Assembly (NCBI GenBank): GCA_002633025.1
Contig: NMRB01001680.1
Span: 9,246-73,245 of the forward strand
Length of the DNA: 64,000 nucleotides
Direction: 5' to 3'
Origin: Notospermus geniculatus
Taxonomy: Eukaryota > Nemertea > Pilidiophora > Heteronemertea > Lineidae
Below the pieces are notes generated by a model, which was not told the origin of the DNA, made no database searches, and was given only the letters and a program-made list of their open reading frames with translations. Of this stretch, positions 42,239 through 54,571 are shown piece after piece (position 1 is the stretch's first letter; each line of letters begins with the position of its first letter). Both the position numbers and the translations under genes were made by a program.

Positions 42239-43146
42239 GAAATCAAACTGAAGAACTTAAAACTGCCTCCACTGGTGTCACCTGCCTATTGTTGAAGCCT
42301 GAAACTCCACTCCAGAGTAGTCAATCTGATGAGGATACTGAGTCCGAAAGTGAAGATGAGGAAATGGATGTCAGTCTGTACGAGCCAGATGAGGATGAAG
42401 AAAAAGAATTGGATGACAAGTGAGTACCGGTAATGTTGAACAATAGACGCATGATAGAAAAACAACTGCATACTAGTACTCTTCATGTAACTTTGATTTA
42501 TGAAACTGGGTACGAGAAGATTTCATGGCTAAATAATGAAGGCCTATTGTTTTCATTAATCATTTTGCAAGCGAACATTCTCCTTGCTTGCAGTTGCACC
42601 TCGGCCATGTCAGCTTGCCATGTTGATGAAGAAAAGTTCATTGTCTTCAAAAGCTGCTTGTGGGAGTTGTTTGCCACTTGCCCGAAGTGTAACCAACCTT
42701 GTCTTGTTGAGGAGAACTATCGGAAAGGAACCAAAGTATCCATTCATCAACACTGCCCCAGCTGTGACTTTACCCGTGATTGGTCGTCACAACCATCATA
42801 CCAAGGTCCTGATGACATACCAGCTGGGAATTTACAGTTGAGCGAAGGCAACCTTTTCACTGGTGCATCACCATCTAAAACCCTGAGAGTGCTGAAAGCT
42901 ATGAATGTCGTGACTACATCACTGTCGACTTTCAACAACCACATGTCCAAGTTCCTGGTGCCAACCATCCTCCATACATGGCGAGAAGAGCAAAAGAGGC
43001 TGTTTCAGATTCTCCAGGAAATGGAAGGAGGCCTTGTAATTGGTGGTGATGGGCGTGCTGATTCCCCAGGACACAGTGCCAAATACGGTTCATACACTGT
43101 GCTTGAAGAGCGGATAAACAAGATAGTTGATTTGCAGTTAGTTCAG
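42239..43146 (+). pseudogene. Transposase-derived gene fragment (GDGR.DSPGHSAKYGSY family)
   Basis: Two exons in one frame: 42239-42419 (acceptor TAAATTAG, donor AAGTGAGT), encoding a Thr/Ser then Glu/Asp-rich region, and 42594-43146 (acceptor TTGCAG, donor CAGGTACAG). The second has two CxxC pairs (CPKCNQPC, CPSC), PAGNLQLSEGNLFTGASPSK, and GGDGRADSPGHSAKYGSY, which is typical of a family of animal proteins derived from a DDE transposase, often with an N-terminal THAP domain. The expected C-terminal half after LQLVQ is missing. Two MITEs and an unrelated gene follow directly. Kolobok is one possible superfamily; I am not certain. Confidence 0.6.
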
Positions 43147-43179
43147 GTACAGTTACTAAAAGGCTGGTTTACACTAGGT

Positions 43180-43400
43180 TTCATCATCATGATCATGTTG
43201 CAAGTTGCCGCAACCTGAAACTTGTTGCAGTCTGCCTGTGACGTTTACACATTGCAACATCCAGCATGAATCGAGTCGCAACAAGTTGCAGGCCTGTTTA
43301 CACATGCAACTTTGATGAAACTCTTCGGTCTCATCAGGTTTATGCAACAAGTTGCATGAAGTTGAACATGAAAAGTTGCATGTGTAAACCGCCATTAAGA
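43180..43400. mobile_element. MITE-like element rich in GCAAC/GTTGC
   Basis: GTTGCAAGTTGC...GCAACAAGTTGCA...TTGCATGTGTAAAC shows inverted and direct copies of TTGCAACA-type words. No coding sequence. Confidence 0.5.
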
Positions 43401-43454
43401 CCTTGAGATTGAGTCTGACCTCATCAATTACATTTACAAAACATTTACAGGGTC

Positions 43455-43690
43455 ATTATAGCCGTGTTCACACTACAGTTTTATAGCGATATAAAAGTCA
43501 GTTATATCGCTATAAGGATTTATAGCGATATAGGTGTTCACACACAAATAGTTTTATATCGCTTTCAAACCGTTCGGGGGAAAACGCACCCCTCAGGCGT
43601 TTTCCGAACGATATAGCCCGAGCGATTTAGTCCGAACGGTATAAAAGTCGTGTGTGAACAGCTATTGCGATATAACAAGATCGCTACGAG
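43455..43690. mobile_element. MITE rich in TATAGCGATATA
   Basis: GTGTTCACAC near 43465 and its complement-like GTGTGAACAG near 43650 enclose alternating TATATCGCTATA palindromes and CGAACG. This is typical of a hairpin MITE. Confidence 0.6.
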
Positions 43691-43829
43691 TCACGCATGC
43701 GCATTTAGGCCTACCGATTTATTTCCTTCCGGTTTTGGGCGTGGACCTCGTGGACGGCAGCCGGCATTGCAATCACATGAATCAATACATTTCTCTGATT
43801 TGTAGCACTTTTTTTTGATTTTTGTTACG

Positions 43830-46521
43830 ATGTCTGTTGCGCGAGGATTGGCTTGGGGCCCAAATGAGACACTCTTACTTGTTGAACTTTGGAGAGATCA
43901 TGATGTTGAGGCCCAGCTGGAGGGGGTTCGTAGGAACCTGTCTGTGTACGATAACCTTGCAGAACTTCTCCATGAAAATGGGTATGAAAGAACTGGCAAA
44001 CAATGTCGTTCCAAAATGAAGGCCCTCAAAACTGAGTATTACAACAACAAAAGAAATGAAAACAAGTCCGGGCATAGTGCTAGACCTGTTGCTCGAGTTC
44101 AAGAGATTCTGGACCAAATACTGGGGACACGACCCCTTGCAAACCCAGTGCGTGTCGTGGACACATCTGCAGCCAACACAGTAGGCCTAGACCTGGAATT
44201 GGATAGCGTTGACAACGATGCAGATGACGAGGATGACAATGAGGGCTTTGAAGAAGAGGCAGGAAGGCCTACCTCAGCTCTATCCATCACTTCAACTCTA
44301 GATAATCAGTCAGACGACGGTGAGTTCCTACCAGTACCAGACCTGGGCCTAGGCCTAGATAGCGCAACACAGCACAGCTAAGTTGATGTTGCCGAGTCAG
44401 GTTGAGGCCCACAGCATTGCATTTGCTGAGAGAGTACATGTAGGCCCCTCCATAAATTTAAAGGGCCTCATGCACGGTTATTTTCATCACACACAGTTTA
44501 GGCCTAATGTAGGCCTCAAGGCCTATTTGTCAACCTCCTTCACATTTTTACAAGCAAGAGACTATAGCAGAAAAGATTTAGGCCTAGCTCACTTCTGGGC
44601 AGGGCACTGAACAATTCGAAGGTCTATATTTTTAAACAAAATTTTTTACCCTCTGGCAGAAACCCTGCTGATATCATGCACCCTTGGGCCTACCAGAAAG
44701 TTCATGATTTCGTGTAACTAAAAAGCACCTAATTTCACCGTGCAAGTCCTCAAGAAATCAGAATTGTCTTTCAGGTTATGGTACAACTCAACCTCAGGTA
44801 AAAAAACAGATAATTGTTCAGGGGAATGACAGCCACACTGATGGTGAGTGAGCAATAATAAAAAGAAGCCACGTTATTTTTTGCCCAGTTAGGGTTGAGG
44901 GAGAAGGTAGACAAATTACGAGTTTTTCTGGTGATCCGATGCATACCCTGCCGGTGTAAAGGTTTTTAGTATCCCCCTGTAAAAAGTGTCCACTTTGTTG
45001 AATGACGGAATAAGCGGCATGCGTATACAAACCAATTATCAGGGATTAGAATGTAACAATATGATCTTTTGTTCCTAGGACAGTTTTTCCTGGGGACATT
45101 CTTTCCCTTTACACCTGTACTGTAAACACTGTGCTTGGTAAACTCAAACTTGTTGGTGGTATTCTCAAATTTTCAGTGACACCACGATGACATTGACAGG
45201 AGCTGACATTGACCTGATATGTGCACTCTTGACGCTAGTTCACCGTGACTGTGACAGAGAATGATGTTTGTATCACACTCACACACTCACGCTATATTTT
45301 CTTGCATTTTTCTCAGATGATGGAGACAAAACTGTTGCCAAAGGGGTTCCCAAAGTAGCTATTGGTTCAATTGCTGTAACTCCAAACAAGAATACTAATG
45401 TAAATGGTACGTCAGTAGGCCTCCTGTGAACGGTGGAACAGCCATGATTCTCGGTTGGGTTGCTCCGGTACTTGCATTTGAGAACGAAAACCGTAAGGTA
45501 GCCCACTGAAAAGTCCATCGATTGCAGCTTTGCAGGAATCCTCTTGCAATAGGTCCTCTAAAACGCGCTAGGGTACGACCGTAAATGACCTGAGATTCTC
45601 AGGATGCTTTGCAGGTATTGTGTTTAATTACAGGTGAACAAACATAATATACTTGTCGTTTTTGCAGAGTACAAGACTCCTAAGACACGTAAGCGCAAGG
45701 CTCGTGTTGATACTGAGGAAGGGATTGGAAAAATATCTCAGCTCCTGGAGCAATTCATGGCTGACCAAAAAGAGTCACGGGATCAACTACTTCGACATGA
45801 AGAGCAGGAAAGATTGGCCCTGCTTCAGGCAGAGAGGGAGTCTCGTCGGGAAGAAAACGAGCAGCAACTGAAAATGATGCAAATGATGATGGGTTTCTTT
45901 GGCAACCAACAAGGTAGGTGTTTAGGATAATTGCTACATTTTAGCTGTTTTCACCACTGGTTCTTTCTTGAGTCGCAGGTCCAGGTACAAATTGGAATGG
46001 CTGAAATACATGAATTGCCTTGGTAAGTTGTTCTGCGTTGGTTGAGGGGTGTATCCCGATATTTTTTTCCGTACCGGTATGTTTTCATTTCAGGAATCAG
46101 TTCAATTGAGAATTTCCCAGATGTTGGAACAGGTTATGCGCCACACCGACCAGCAGCAATGAGATTTCAACATCCGAAGCCACCAACTCCAACCGTCCAT
46201 CATCATCCATCCGCCAATGTCGCTGTCGCCTCCACTTCCGCAACAATTGAGCAACCCTGGTTCAACCCCTCAAGCATGTCAAGTGCAAACCAGTTTGTGT
46301 CTCCTGACCACAGGCCCTGTCCCACTTCGCAATCTGCCACATTTTCAAGGAGCGATGAGGTACAGCGACAGTTGTTTCATTCCCCACCCAACATGAGACA
46401 ACACACCACCCATGCCACTGAAAACTTTCAAGGAAGTGAGGAAAGTGAGTTCGTTTCTGGGAGCGATGACCGAAATGTATTTTCTGCCATCTCTAAGTCA
46501 TTCACATTGCTCAATAATTAG
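43830..46521 (+). CDS. Four-exon Myb/SANT-like (trihelix) DNA-binding protein with coiled coil
   Basis: Exons 43830-44319, 45317-45406, 45668-45913 and 46094-46521 have GT-AG borders and compatible phases, giving 417 residues ending at TAG 46519-46521. Residues ~6-90 form a Myb/SANT-like domain (WGPNETLLLVELW, YDNLAELL, TGKQCRSKMKALKTEYY). An acidic Asp/Glu region follows, then a Lys/Arg-rich stretch (TPKTRKRKAR, a possible nuclear signal), a Glu/Gln-rich coiled coil (about 200-275), and a Pro/Ser/His-rich tail. The order resembles the DNA-binding partner of Harbinger-type transposons or a host factor descended from it. There is no frame damage. Confidence 0.8.
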
Positions 46522-46847
46522 TGGCATGAAGTTCTTCAAGCTCATTTCTGTAGGAAATATCAACCCTTCTGGTTGATGATGATGTAACTCAGGGGTTGGG
46601 TGCACAACATGTACAACTAAACTGTACATTCGTTTGTGTTTAAAAGTAGACTGTACATTCGTTTGTGTTTATGAAATTTTTCTTAAGATTAAGAAGGGCA
46701 ATCAATGCCTTTAATGAAGTAGACAATTTAATTTGAAATCTCTATTACTTTGAGTGTGAAGCAATACATTTTCTTGCACACTGGAATCTTACATGCGCGT
46801 TTCACTTTCCAGCTTTTTTTTCAAGTTAGGTGATGTCCAGTGGCCAG
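46522..46847. repeat. Direct repeat of ~28 bp; 3' flank
   Basis: TGTACATTCGTTTGTGTTTA is present twice at about 46623 and 46651. The remainder is probably 3' untranslated sequence. Confidence 0.6.
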
Positions 46848-47265
46848 TTTCACAAAGAATCTTAAGTCTAAGAAAATACTTAAGTCTGAAATGAAGTCAT
46901 CTGATTTGCTGGAAACCAGGTCACATGACGACTTAAAGCACCACGGTATTGCCACTTTCTGTCGACAGCCGGCGCCACCGTACCCGCTCTCCAAATACTG
47001 TAGTTAAGCCTTTCGCCCCAGTGTTGGAGAATGTATGATTACAGTCTCGGTCACCCAGCCGCTGGGGATCGAACAAGTTTGTGTAGCAGCACTGCGGAAC
47101 GAAACGGCTGGCTGCGCGAGACTAGTTGCATGCGGTAGTTTACCGAGTCGTTAATAGAGGTCTCCCCCTTAACGCGGGTACGTGTAACGCAGGATTGGGA
47201 AGCAATACTGTGGTCCTTTAAGTCAAATCTTAGACTTAAGTTCCTTTTGAAACTGGCCCCTGCTA
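46848..47265. mobile_element. Outer MITE with nested TTAA element
   Basis: Outer ends GGCCAGTTTCACAAAGAATC (46848) and CTTTTGAAACTGGCCCC (47265) share inner TTAAGTCTAAG complementarity. The internal segment 46937-47217 is listed separately. Confidence 0.65.
46937..47217. mobile_element. TTAA-flanked MITE, family T1 copy 2, nested
   Basis: TTAA at 46933-46936 and 47218-47221 encloses AGCACCACGGTATTGCC and AGCAATACTGTGGTCCT. The same family is at 41184-41454. Confidence 0.7.
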
Positions 47266-50200
47266 CGGAACATTTGCTGAAGATGAACTTTAAGAAGTGT
47301 TGAACTGTATTGCCAGAAAGAATTAGGCCTACGTTTCTGCTGCTGAAAATCATTTTCAGAGCTAGTCTGACCTAGTCCGAGGCAGCCTTGTTAACTATTG
47401 AAAAATGTATGTTGCTGTTGTTGCATTTCATCATTAAATTGTTTTATTTTTCATGAAACATGGTCTCTCTGTTCCTATAATATTGTTGAAATAATGGACG
47501 TTTCCTCAGCTGAGAGGCCTTTTGGCCACTTTCAATTCTTCACATGCACACAGCGACAGAAGTAAGTACGAGTATTCACATCCAACCTGCCAATCCTGGG
47601 AAGATTTCTTGCAATGCAGGTGCTTCCCCAGATGGTAAAAAGGGTTTTCTCAGAGGGTCACGAGATGGGAACTTCCCAGGNTGAGAACAGCAATTATATA
47701 TGTGAGTCGAGGGTCACGACCTGTGCATGTTTGCATTCTTGTCTCCCTGATAAATTAGGCCAAGTCTTTCTATGTCATTCTGTACAATGCAGTCTATAAT
47801 TACTTTACAAGGAAGGCTATAGTCCATTTCAAATTTAAAATGCAGGAAAGCCTACAGGTGATCGGTGTCTTTGTGATCCTAGCTGAAAACGGACCGCAGT
47901 GGAACCCAGTCTTCCGCATAAGAATCAGACGCCAATGAACACACTAATGTTATAACCCTTTGACTGATTTTGTTGCGGACCGGGTACTGTTGGATACGGA
48001 CTGGATCCGTGTGCCAATGAACCCTGCTTTACTCGGAGACAAGTTTATGGAGACATTCAGTGCCATAAACCTAGTGATGGCATCCTTTTGTCATGCCAAA
48101 TTTCTAGGTGCATTCATCAGAACCTGTCAAAATGACCCACATCACAAAAAAGCAATATAAATGCTGCCATCTTTGGACCTGATGTGTAACTATTATTGCA
48201 AGTATTGTTCAAATGACATTTATATTGGACCACCCTGTATGTTTTATACTGTAAACTCTGAAATTTTCCTTATGGGACTGTAAGCATGCAAGGCCTGTAA
48301 AGACGTTAAAACATGGCAAAACAGGCAATGACGTCACATCATACGACGTCCATTACCATTATACTGTGCATCATACAGGGCAAAAACCGGGTTTTGTTTG
48401 CTGTGTCACCAGGCGGAAGTTTTGCAGTTATCTCATTGATTTCAAAACTGATACAAGGAAAAAAATTCATTTCTCGTTCTCAAAACCGAGAGAACAAGTG
48501 TTGCATAAAACATTCTTGTTTACTCTCTGGTATTGTTCTCTCTGAAAGAACTTCCTGATTGTGGAATGAACACAAGTGCTCTTAAACTTGGAAGGGTCCT
48601 TTATATTCTGTAATACTATTTGGGGTAGGATCTATACAGTCCTCATGGTCCTACAGTCTGCTAGGTCAGCTTGTTCTAATGGTATGTAGAAAATATCATC
48701 CAGAAACGATCCACTTTTGAGAGTGCTCAATGGAATGTTGTCAAGGAAATAAAGTCTAAAAAAATTGTATAAAAATGGCATATTAATATTCACGGTTGAC
48801 CTTCCACCACAAAACCAGTCGGAAGTTGCACGGAAAATGAGCCTAAACGTACTGAGATAACACCAGGAGATAAAAGATAAAATAGAATCACTCAGACACA
48901 ATAGACAGACAATAGAAATTGACAGATAATTCATTCCCAACTTGCCAACCTTGGAGCGACTTGGTTTTGTGGTGGAGGGTCACATTTTGTATAAAACTTT
49001 AAACCTTGAAATATTCCTGGTTATACTTCACATTTTGAGGAAAACCAAATTCTGTTACCATTAGTTTTCGATCTTTATCCTCCTTCTTTCGCATCCAAAC
49101 CCATTTGCGGTGATCTGCAAACGAAAAACATGAAAATATAAGGCACATTCAATTCTTCAATTATTCAACGATTGAAACCACAGCAGACGATATTTAAGTC
49201 TGTGGTGTGTTTATTCAGGTTTGATTTGTGTTGTACACATCGGAGATGTTTCTTGATTGGATGAAATTTTTTATGAGCCTCATTGCCGGTGGTATGAGTA
49301 AAATATGATAGCTAATTGCGATTGCGATTCAATCCATGGAATTTTGGTGTGTATGCTGCAGATGAGAATGCTCAGCCAATCAGCTTTCATTCGCTGGTCA
49401 TGTGATCTTTTGCCAGGCTTATACCGTGTCTTGGTTGGAGGTGTCTGGGCTTCTAGGTGCGTGTAGCAAGTTCCTTACCTGAGGCCGAGTGCATGATACA
49501 AAGGTAAAAGATTTAATGTTGACCGCGACTCCTCACCATCCACCTACACTGCAACCGGCTGCACAATCAAAGAATGCATTTAGCAGTGCGCTAACTCGTC
49601 TCTCGCAATTGAATTTTCTTGGAATCGTTGGCAGTCGGCCATTGATTGATCGCCAGTCGCTGTGTACAAGCTGGCTAGAGATGTACTCACAGTTTGTGCG
49701 ATTACCCGCTAGACGTGGCGTTAGATACTGCAGGAGGAGAGATGCAGAATCCCTCTGTTGGTGATTCAAATGGCCAGTAATGGCCTAGCTACACCGTCCC
49801 AGCTTTGTTTGTTGCCAACCGTGGGATGTCACACAGCTGCTTCACATACTTGTCCATGGCTTGATATTATACTGAGACATGGCAGTCCTCAATATTGCCA
49901 TAGAATTGATGTTTGGATTTCACGCATTCATTTCATAGCAGAAGCAAAACAAGGAAGGCTACTGGAATTCAATCTTTCTACTAAAAGCAAGGAATGTTGA
50001 TTGTGATAATGACTTATCTGAGAATATAGAGTGATTTCTTGTCACATGAATAGACAAAATATTTTAGTTCTCAATAGATATAAGATTTCAATCCATAAAT
50101 TGATTATTGGAAGAAATTTGATACTCGAAGAAATTTTATATGTCTTGCCACAGCATATTTCCTATTGTCATAAAATTCCTTGGCCAGACTGTCTGGGATC

Positions 50201-50807
50201 ATCTCCTGACTGAGAGCAGGTGGTCCTTTTAGCCTTTTCAAATGGCCCTAGACTTGGCCCTGAACTGTCTACAGAAACAACTCTCTCCATTGTCATCTAA
50301 GCTTTTGACATGTTTGATGTGGGCACTTCAAGCTCAGGCCTGCAAATTTCTCGTCCTTTGGAACCACATTGCAATTAGCGCCAGCGTGTGACTGCAATTC
50401 CCATCTTAAAATAGCAGGCAGTTGATTCGTTGGAAATGAAATTTTGGTGCTATTGTTGTTGTTGTGTTTAGTCATTGGACCTCAGAGTTCAACTTCAGGT
50501 CTAATTGATGCCCTCGTGATTGCCGGCTATCATTGATGTGAGATTGGGATTCAAAATGCTGTCCAATTTGTCGATGATGTAAGAAGAGACTGCATTATGA
50601 ACCCTTTGCATGGAGTTATGACCATCGGCTTCAAGTTGAGCCAATTTGCCTCTGTAATCAGTCATAACAATTATGAAATGAAAACCTGCAGCTCGTGTCA
50701 ACTAAGTTCATGAGGCAACTTTCCCGGCCAAATATCACATCAGTTTGATTCTCATCAAGTCGACAGTTTCTCTTGTTGTTGCTGGTCATCACACTTTTGG
50801 CTGCCTT
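47266..50807. other. No gene recognised
   Basis: Many short open frames exist, but none has a domain or paired splice sites I can support. Scattered single unknown bases (N) occur near 47682. Confidence 0.35.
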
Positions 50808-51072
50808 CACAATGTCAGTATGTACCAGAGCTTTTTGCATGTGTTTGCTTGAATGCCAAGTCCCGGTACAGTGGCTCTAGTGCCGTGACTTGGCATCACT
50901 GCAGCCTCCCCCCCCCCCCCCCCCCCCACACACACACAAATTCAACAAACTNTTCACAATGTCAGTATGTACCAGAGCTTTTTGCATGTGTTTGCTTGAA
51001 TGCCAAGTCCCGGTATGTGGTACAGTGGCTCTAGTGCCGTGACTTGGCATCACTGCAGCCTCCCCCCCGAGC
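50808..51072. repeat. ~145-bp near-perfect tandem duplication with poly-C
   Basis: TTCACAATGTCAGTATGTACC to the C-run before position 50930 recurs from 50953 to 51068. The first copy ends in a long C/ACAC run with an N nearby. Confidence 0.85.
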
Positions 51073-51442
51073 CCCCACTGTATTGGGATTCAGTGCCAAA
51101 GCGGTTAAAAATTGCTTGTAGAAGAGCAATTGCCATGTGTGCTGCTAGCAACTGTGAAAAACTCCAAGGTCCAACAAGCATCTAAACCTGGCACTAATGT
51201 CGGCCCCTGTAGTGAACAAAATGGACAAAGCCTAAAGTTGACCATCCATCAGTTCCTTCCCTTGAGACCTTGTTCTCCCAATCAAATGCCCCATTCCCAT
51301 CAGCAGACGCCAGGCTCAAGCATCAAAACACCAAAGTTCATAACCTCTTCTTATTGATCCAATAATCAGACAGTTGAATTCCCGGCAGAATCAATGTGTT
51401 ACTACTAGTACGATCACAAGTCCCCCCTCCCCTGACTCTGAG

Positions 51443-51742
51443 CAGGGTTTCCGCCAGAGGGTAAAATGGGTAAAATTCTGTACCCTAAAATTTTTCCAGG
51501 GTACGGATCCGTACCCTCAAAAATTTGATAAATTCACATATTTATCAGCAGTATTCATTGTTTTTCACCATTTAACATCATATTTCACGATGGAAGGTGA
51601 TTTTATACTTCAAAATACGCCTAAAATGGCACTAAACATCGTTAAAAAACCAAAATAAACAAATAAAAATAAAAATAAAAATTTTTCAAAAAAAAATTTT
51701 TTTTTGGTCCGTACCCTCATTTTTTTTCTGGCGGAAACCCTG
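51443..51742. mobile_element. hAT-like MITE
   Basis: Ends CAGGGTTTCCGCCAGAGGG and TTCTGGCGGAAACCCTG are inverted, a terminal sequence like that of hAT elements. Inner GTACCCT words are also inverted. CTGAG borders both sides. A half copy (CCTCTGGCAGAAACCCTG) is at 44650-44668. Confidence 0.75.
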
Positions 51743-52011
51743 CTGAGTGATATTCCACACCTGGCGCAGAGTTCACAACCTTTGCTAATGATCTGTCATC
51801 ATGTAAGGCCTTCACCCTGCTATCTGTTAATTGTTAATTGTTAAAATATGATTGGAATGTGTGATATTATTGACCTCTGATTGGTTCTAGAATTGATTCT
51901 GTGATAAACATCCAACATCCTCACCAATTACTGATAATGTCATAATTACTGAGGTGGATTTGGTTGACAGTTTGGTTATGTTATGAAATTATGGTTGAAG
52001 GCACCTTATGT
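51743..52011. other. No gene recognised
   Basis: Nothing distinctive. Confidence 0.3.
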
Positions 52012-52440
52012 GAGAGATTTCTCAAGTGAATTGGCTCTCAATGGGCAATTCATTTCAGTGTTGATTTCCTGAACTTTTTTTGAGGTACTGCTCCATAGAG
52101 GTTGTAAGCAGAGAAGCCAACGGTGGTGAATTGCCCATTGAGAGCCAACTTGCTCAAGAAAGCTCTCCTCATGGAGCAGCACCTTTACACGAAGACAGTG
52201 ACACAAATGGGTGCCCATAGGTTTCTATGGCTGAGTTGCCCATAGAAAGCCAACTTGCTCAAGAAAGCTCTCACATGGAGCAGCACCTTTACACGAAGAC
52301 AATGACACAAATGTCTACCCATAGTTTCTATAGCAGAGTTGCCCATAGAAAGCCAACTTGCTCAAGAAAGCTCTCACATGGAGCAGCACCTTTACACGAA
52401 GGCCAATGACACAAATGTCTACCGAAAGCCAACTTGTGCA
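52012..52440. repeat. Inverted repeat plus ~105-bp tandem repeat
   Basis: GAATTGGCTCTCAATGGGCAATTC pairs with GAATTGCCCATTGAGAGCC near 52129. From there, units with AAGCCAACTTGCTCAAGAAAG and GGAGCAGCACCTTTACACGA repeat three times to about 52430. Related to 2440-2600. Confidence 0.8.
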
Positions 52441-53218
52441 TGGACACTTTAGAACAAAGATACGCAACTTCGTGGATGTTATTTACAACTCTAGACATAA
52501 CAATACAGTTGATATGTGAGTGATGCTTGCAGAGGGTTGGATAAATGAATTATCTGTATCCTGCCAGGAAAATATCACTGAACGTTCTTCCGGTCGCATG
52601 TTGGTCTTCTTACGGACATAGAGCACTTCTTGACACCATCAATCGGGTTTATATGAGCAAAGGTCCGTGGGCGTGAGTAATTAATTATGTATAGGATTGG
52701 CTTGAGTTAATAATAGAATGATGATCCACTTGTACATGTGTGGAACCTCTCTATCTGACTGTCCTGTCCGTGATAGAGAGGTGTCCTGATTACGGAAGCC
52801 AAAATTTTGGGTTTGACCTTTGGTGTCCTTAATGATAGTGGTTCCTTCCAACACATGTGTCTGTCCAAGGTTCACTGTCAGATGGATTGGTCTACAGCAT
52901 ATCAAAAAGCCTTGGCCCTTTGATGGCAATTAATGGCAGTAATCATCAGTTCAGAAAGTCCCTCAGACCAAGGCCAACAGCATCTCTCTGTTCAAGGGAT
53001 TCAACACAATCCACATACAGGCCATGCAAACATGTGATGTGCTGTCTTCTTCCACATCCGCCAGCCCTTGAGGTCAGGTAGGAACTAAGTTGGCCTATTC
53101 CGGCTTTTGAAAGAAATTGCCGATCATATCCCATTAAAGCGGACCCGAAACCCCAAATGCTTTCCTCGCTTAATAAATACTTTTTCGGAGTCACAACAGC
53201 ACCATGTTCAAATTAACA
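52441..53218. other. No gene recognised; pogo-like end
   Basis: GGAACCTCTCTATCTGACTGTCC at about 52741, with a nearby complement ATAGAGAGGTGTCC, resembles pogo/Tigger-type ends as at 37391. No coding sequence. Confidence 0.35.
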
Positions 53219-53846
53219 CGGCCTACAACATTTTAGTTTAAGAGAATTCTGTAATGAGTGGCAGAAAATAATAGAAAGTAGCGGGATAGATCATATAAAG
53301 ATTGAATGTGATAATAACAACTTTATTATCATTGAGTTAACAGAAGATAAACCTTTTAATCTTAGGGAGTTGTTTAAAGTGGAAGAGGAAACCCTTAGAA
53401 CAACTAAAACAATCCCAGATGGATTAAAAATAATGACTTCCATCTATAATAAAACAATAGCTTATTTAATAGAAATTGTTAATAAATGGTTTGGGATTAA
53501 ACAGGAAACATTTACTAAGAAAGGGTGATATTACTCGACAAAACCTTTACCATTTTATGTTACAAATCTCTTTTTGAGATGCAACTTAGTCAACCAAGAA
53601 AGCACACTTCATAATAATAAACACTCGGACATTTTATGCACAATACCAATCGATGATGGAGACCAGATTAAACTTCAAAGATATGAGCCTCATCATTGTG
53701 AGAGAAGAGTTGATAAAACAACAAACCACTTAACTTTCCAGATTACAGATAAAATGGGAAAGGTGGTTAATTTCAGAGAAAACTCTGTTATGATTCATTT
53801 TACCCTTGCAACCAATAAACTCGAGTTTAGTTCCGAGGACAACTAA
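53219..53846 (+). pseudogene. Penton-like capsid gene fragment of Polinton 2
   Basis: The + strand frame is clearly homologous to the last ~200 codons of the gene at 16936-18024, including VNKWFGIKQETF, YYSTKPLPFYVTNLFLRC and LTFQITDKMGKVVNF. It has an in-frame TGA at about 53527 and ends normally with TAA at 53846. It lacks the N-terminal part, so the 5' end is a truncation or deletion junction. It shows that at least two Polintons of the same family existed at this locus. Confidence 0.85.
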
Positions 53847-54406
53847 GAGATGGCAGCACTTAACATCTGCTACCTGGTAGACATTCAGCGTACGATTCAA
53901 TGATGAATTATCCATAAAAATACGGCAAAGCCATACATGCCACTATGTTTGATCTAAACCTATAAACCACACCTGTTACCATAACCAATACACTAAGCAT
54001 TATACATACCGGTCCTTAGTCATATACACTGAAGCCGTGAAATGGTGAAGCCGACTCTGGATCGGTCACTACAATCTGGAATATTCGAGAACTTTCCAGA
54101 ACTTTCTTAAAGATCAAAATTCTCCTTCACTTCGGCTTGTGAAATAAAGATGAACTTTGACCTTTGTGAACTTGGCTTCAAAACCGGATGGGGTGGACAT
54201 TTCTGAGGAGGAGGATTACACCATACAAATACAAGTAAGAGCTCGTGGCATAAACTCTTATTTGCTGCCACTTCGTGAATTGGATATAGGCCTAATACAC
54301 ACCAGCTGTCGCCATTTCCGTGAAATCGTGATCACGAAGTGTCAGCTTTGCTGATTAATAGGTGCAAATTTAAAGTGTGTGTTTCGCCATACTACATCGA
54401 TAACGT
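53847..54406. other. Non-coding Polinton 2 end region
   Basis: Starts with AAGAGATGGCAGCACT as in Polinton 1 near 24745. Otherwise nothing is recognised. Confidence 0.35.
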
Positions 54407-54571
54407 TTTTGAGTGAAAAAGTGCCACTTTTCAAGGAAAAATGGTGTTTTTTTACGATTTTTGCAACTTGAAAAAATCGGACTTTTCAAGGGAAAATGGT
54501 GATTTTTTGGTGTTTTCGCTGTTGCAGTGAAGAATGATCTTCCGTCTACATCCCTTCATTTTACTAATACT
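54407..54571 (-). repeat. Polinton terminal repeat, inverted copy
   Basis: The complement of this segment begins AGTATTAGTAAAATGAAGGG at 54571 and matches 9265-9360 for about 100 bp. It also has an internal duplication of the CTTTTCAAGGAAAAATGG motif. Together with 53219-53846 this forms the end of a second, internally deleted Polinton. Confidence 0.7.
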
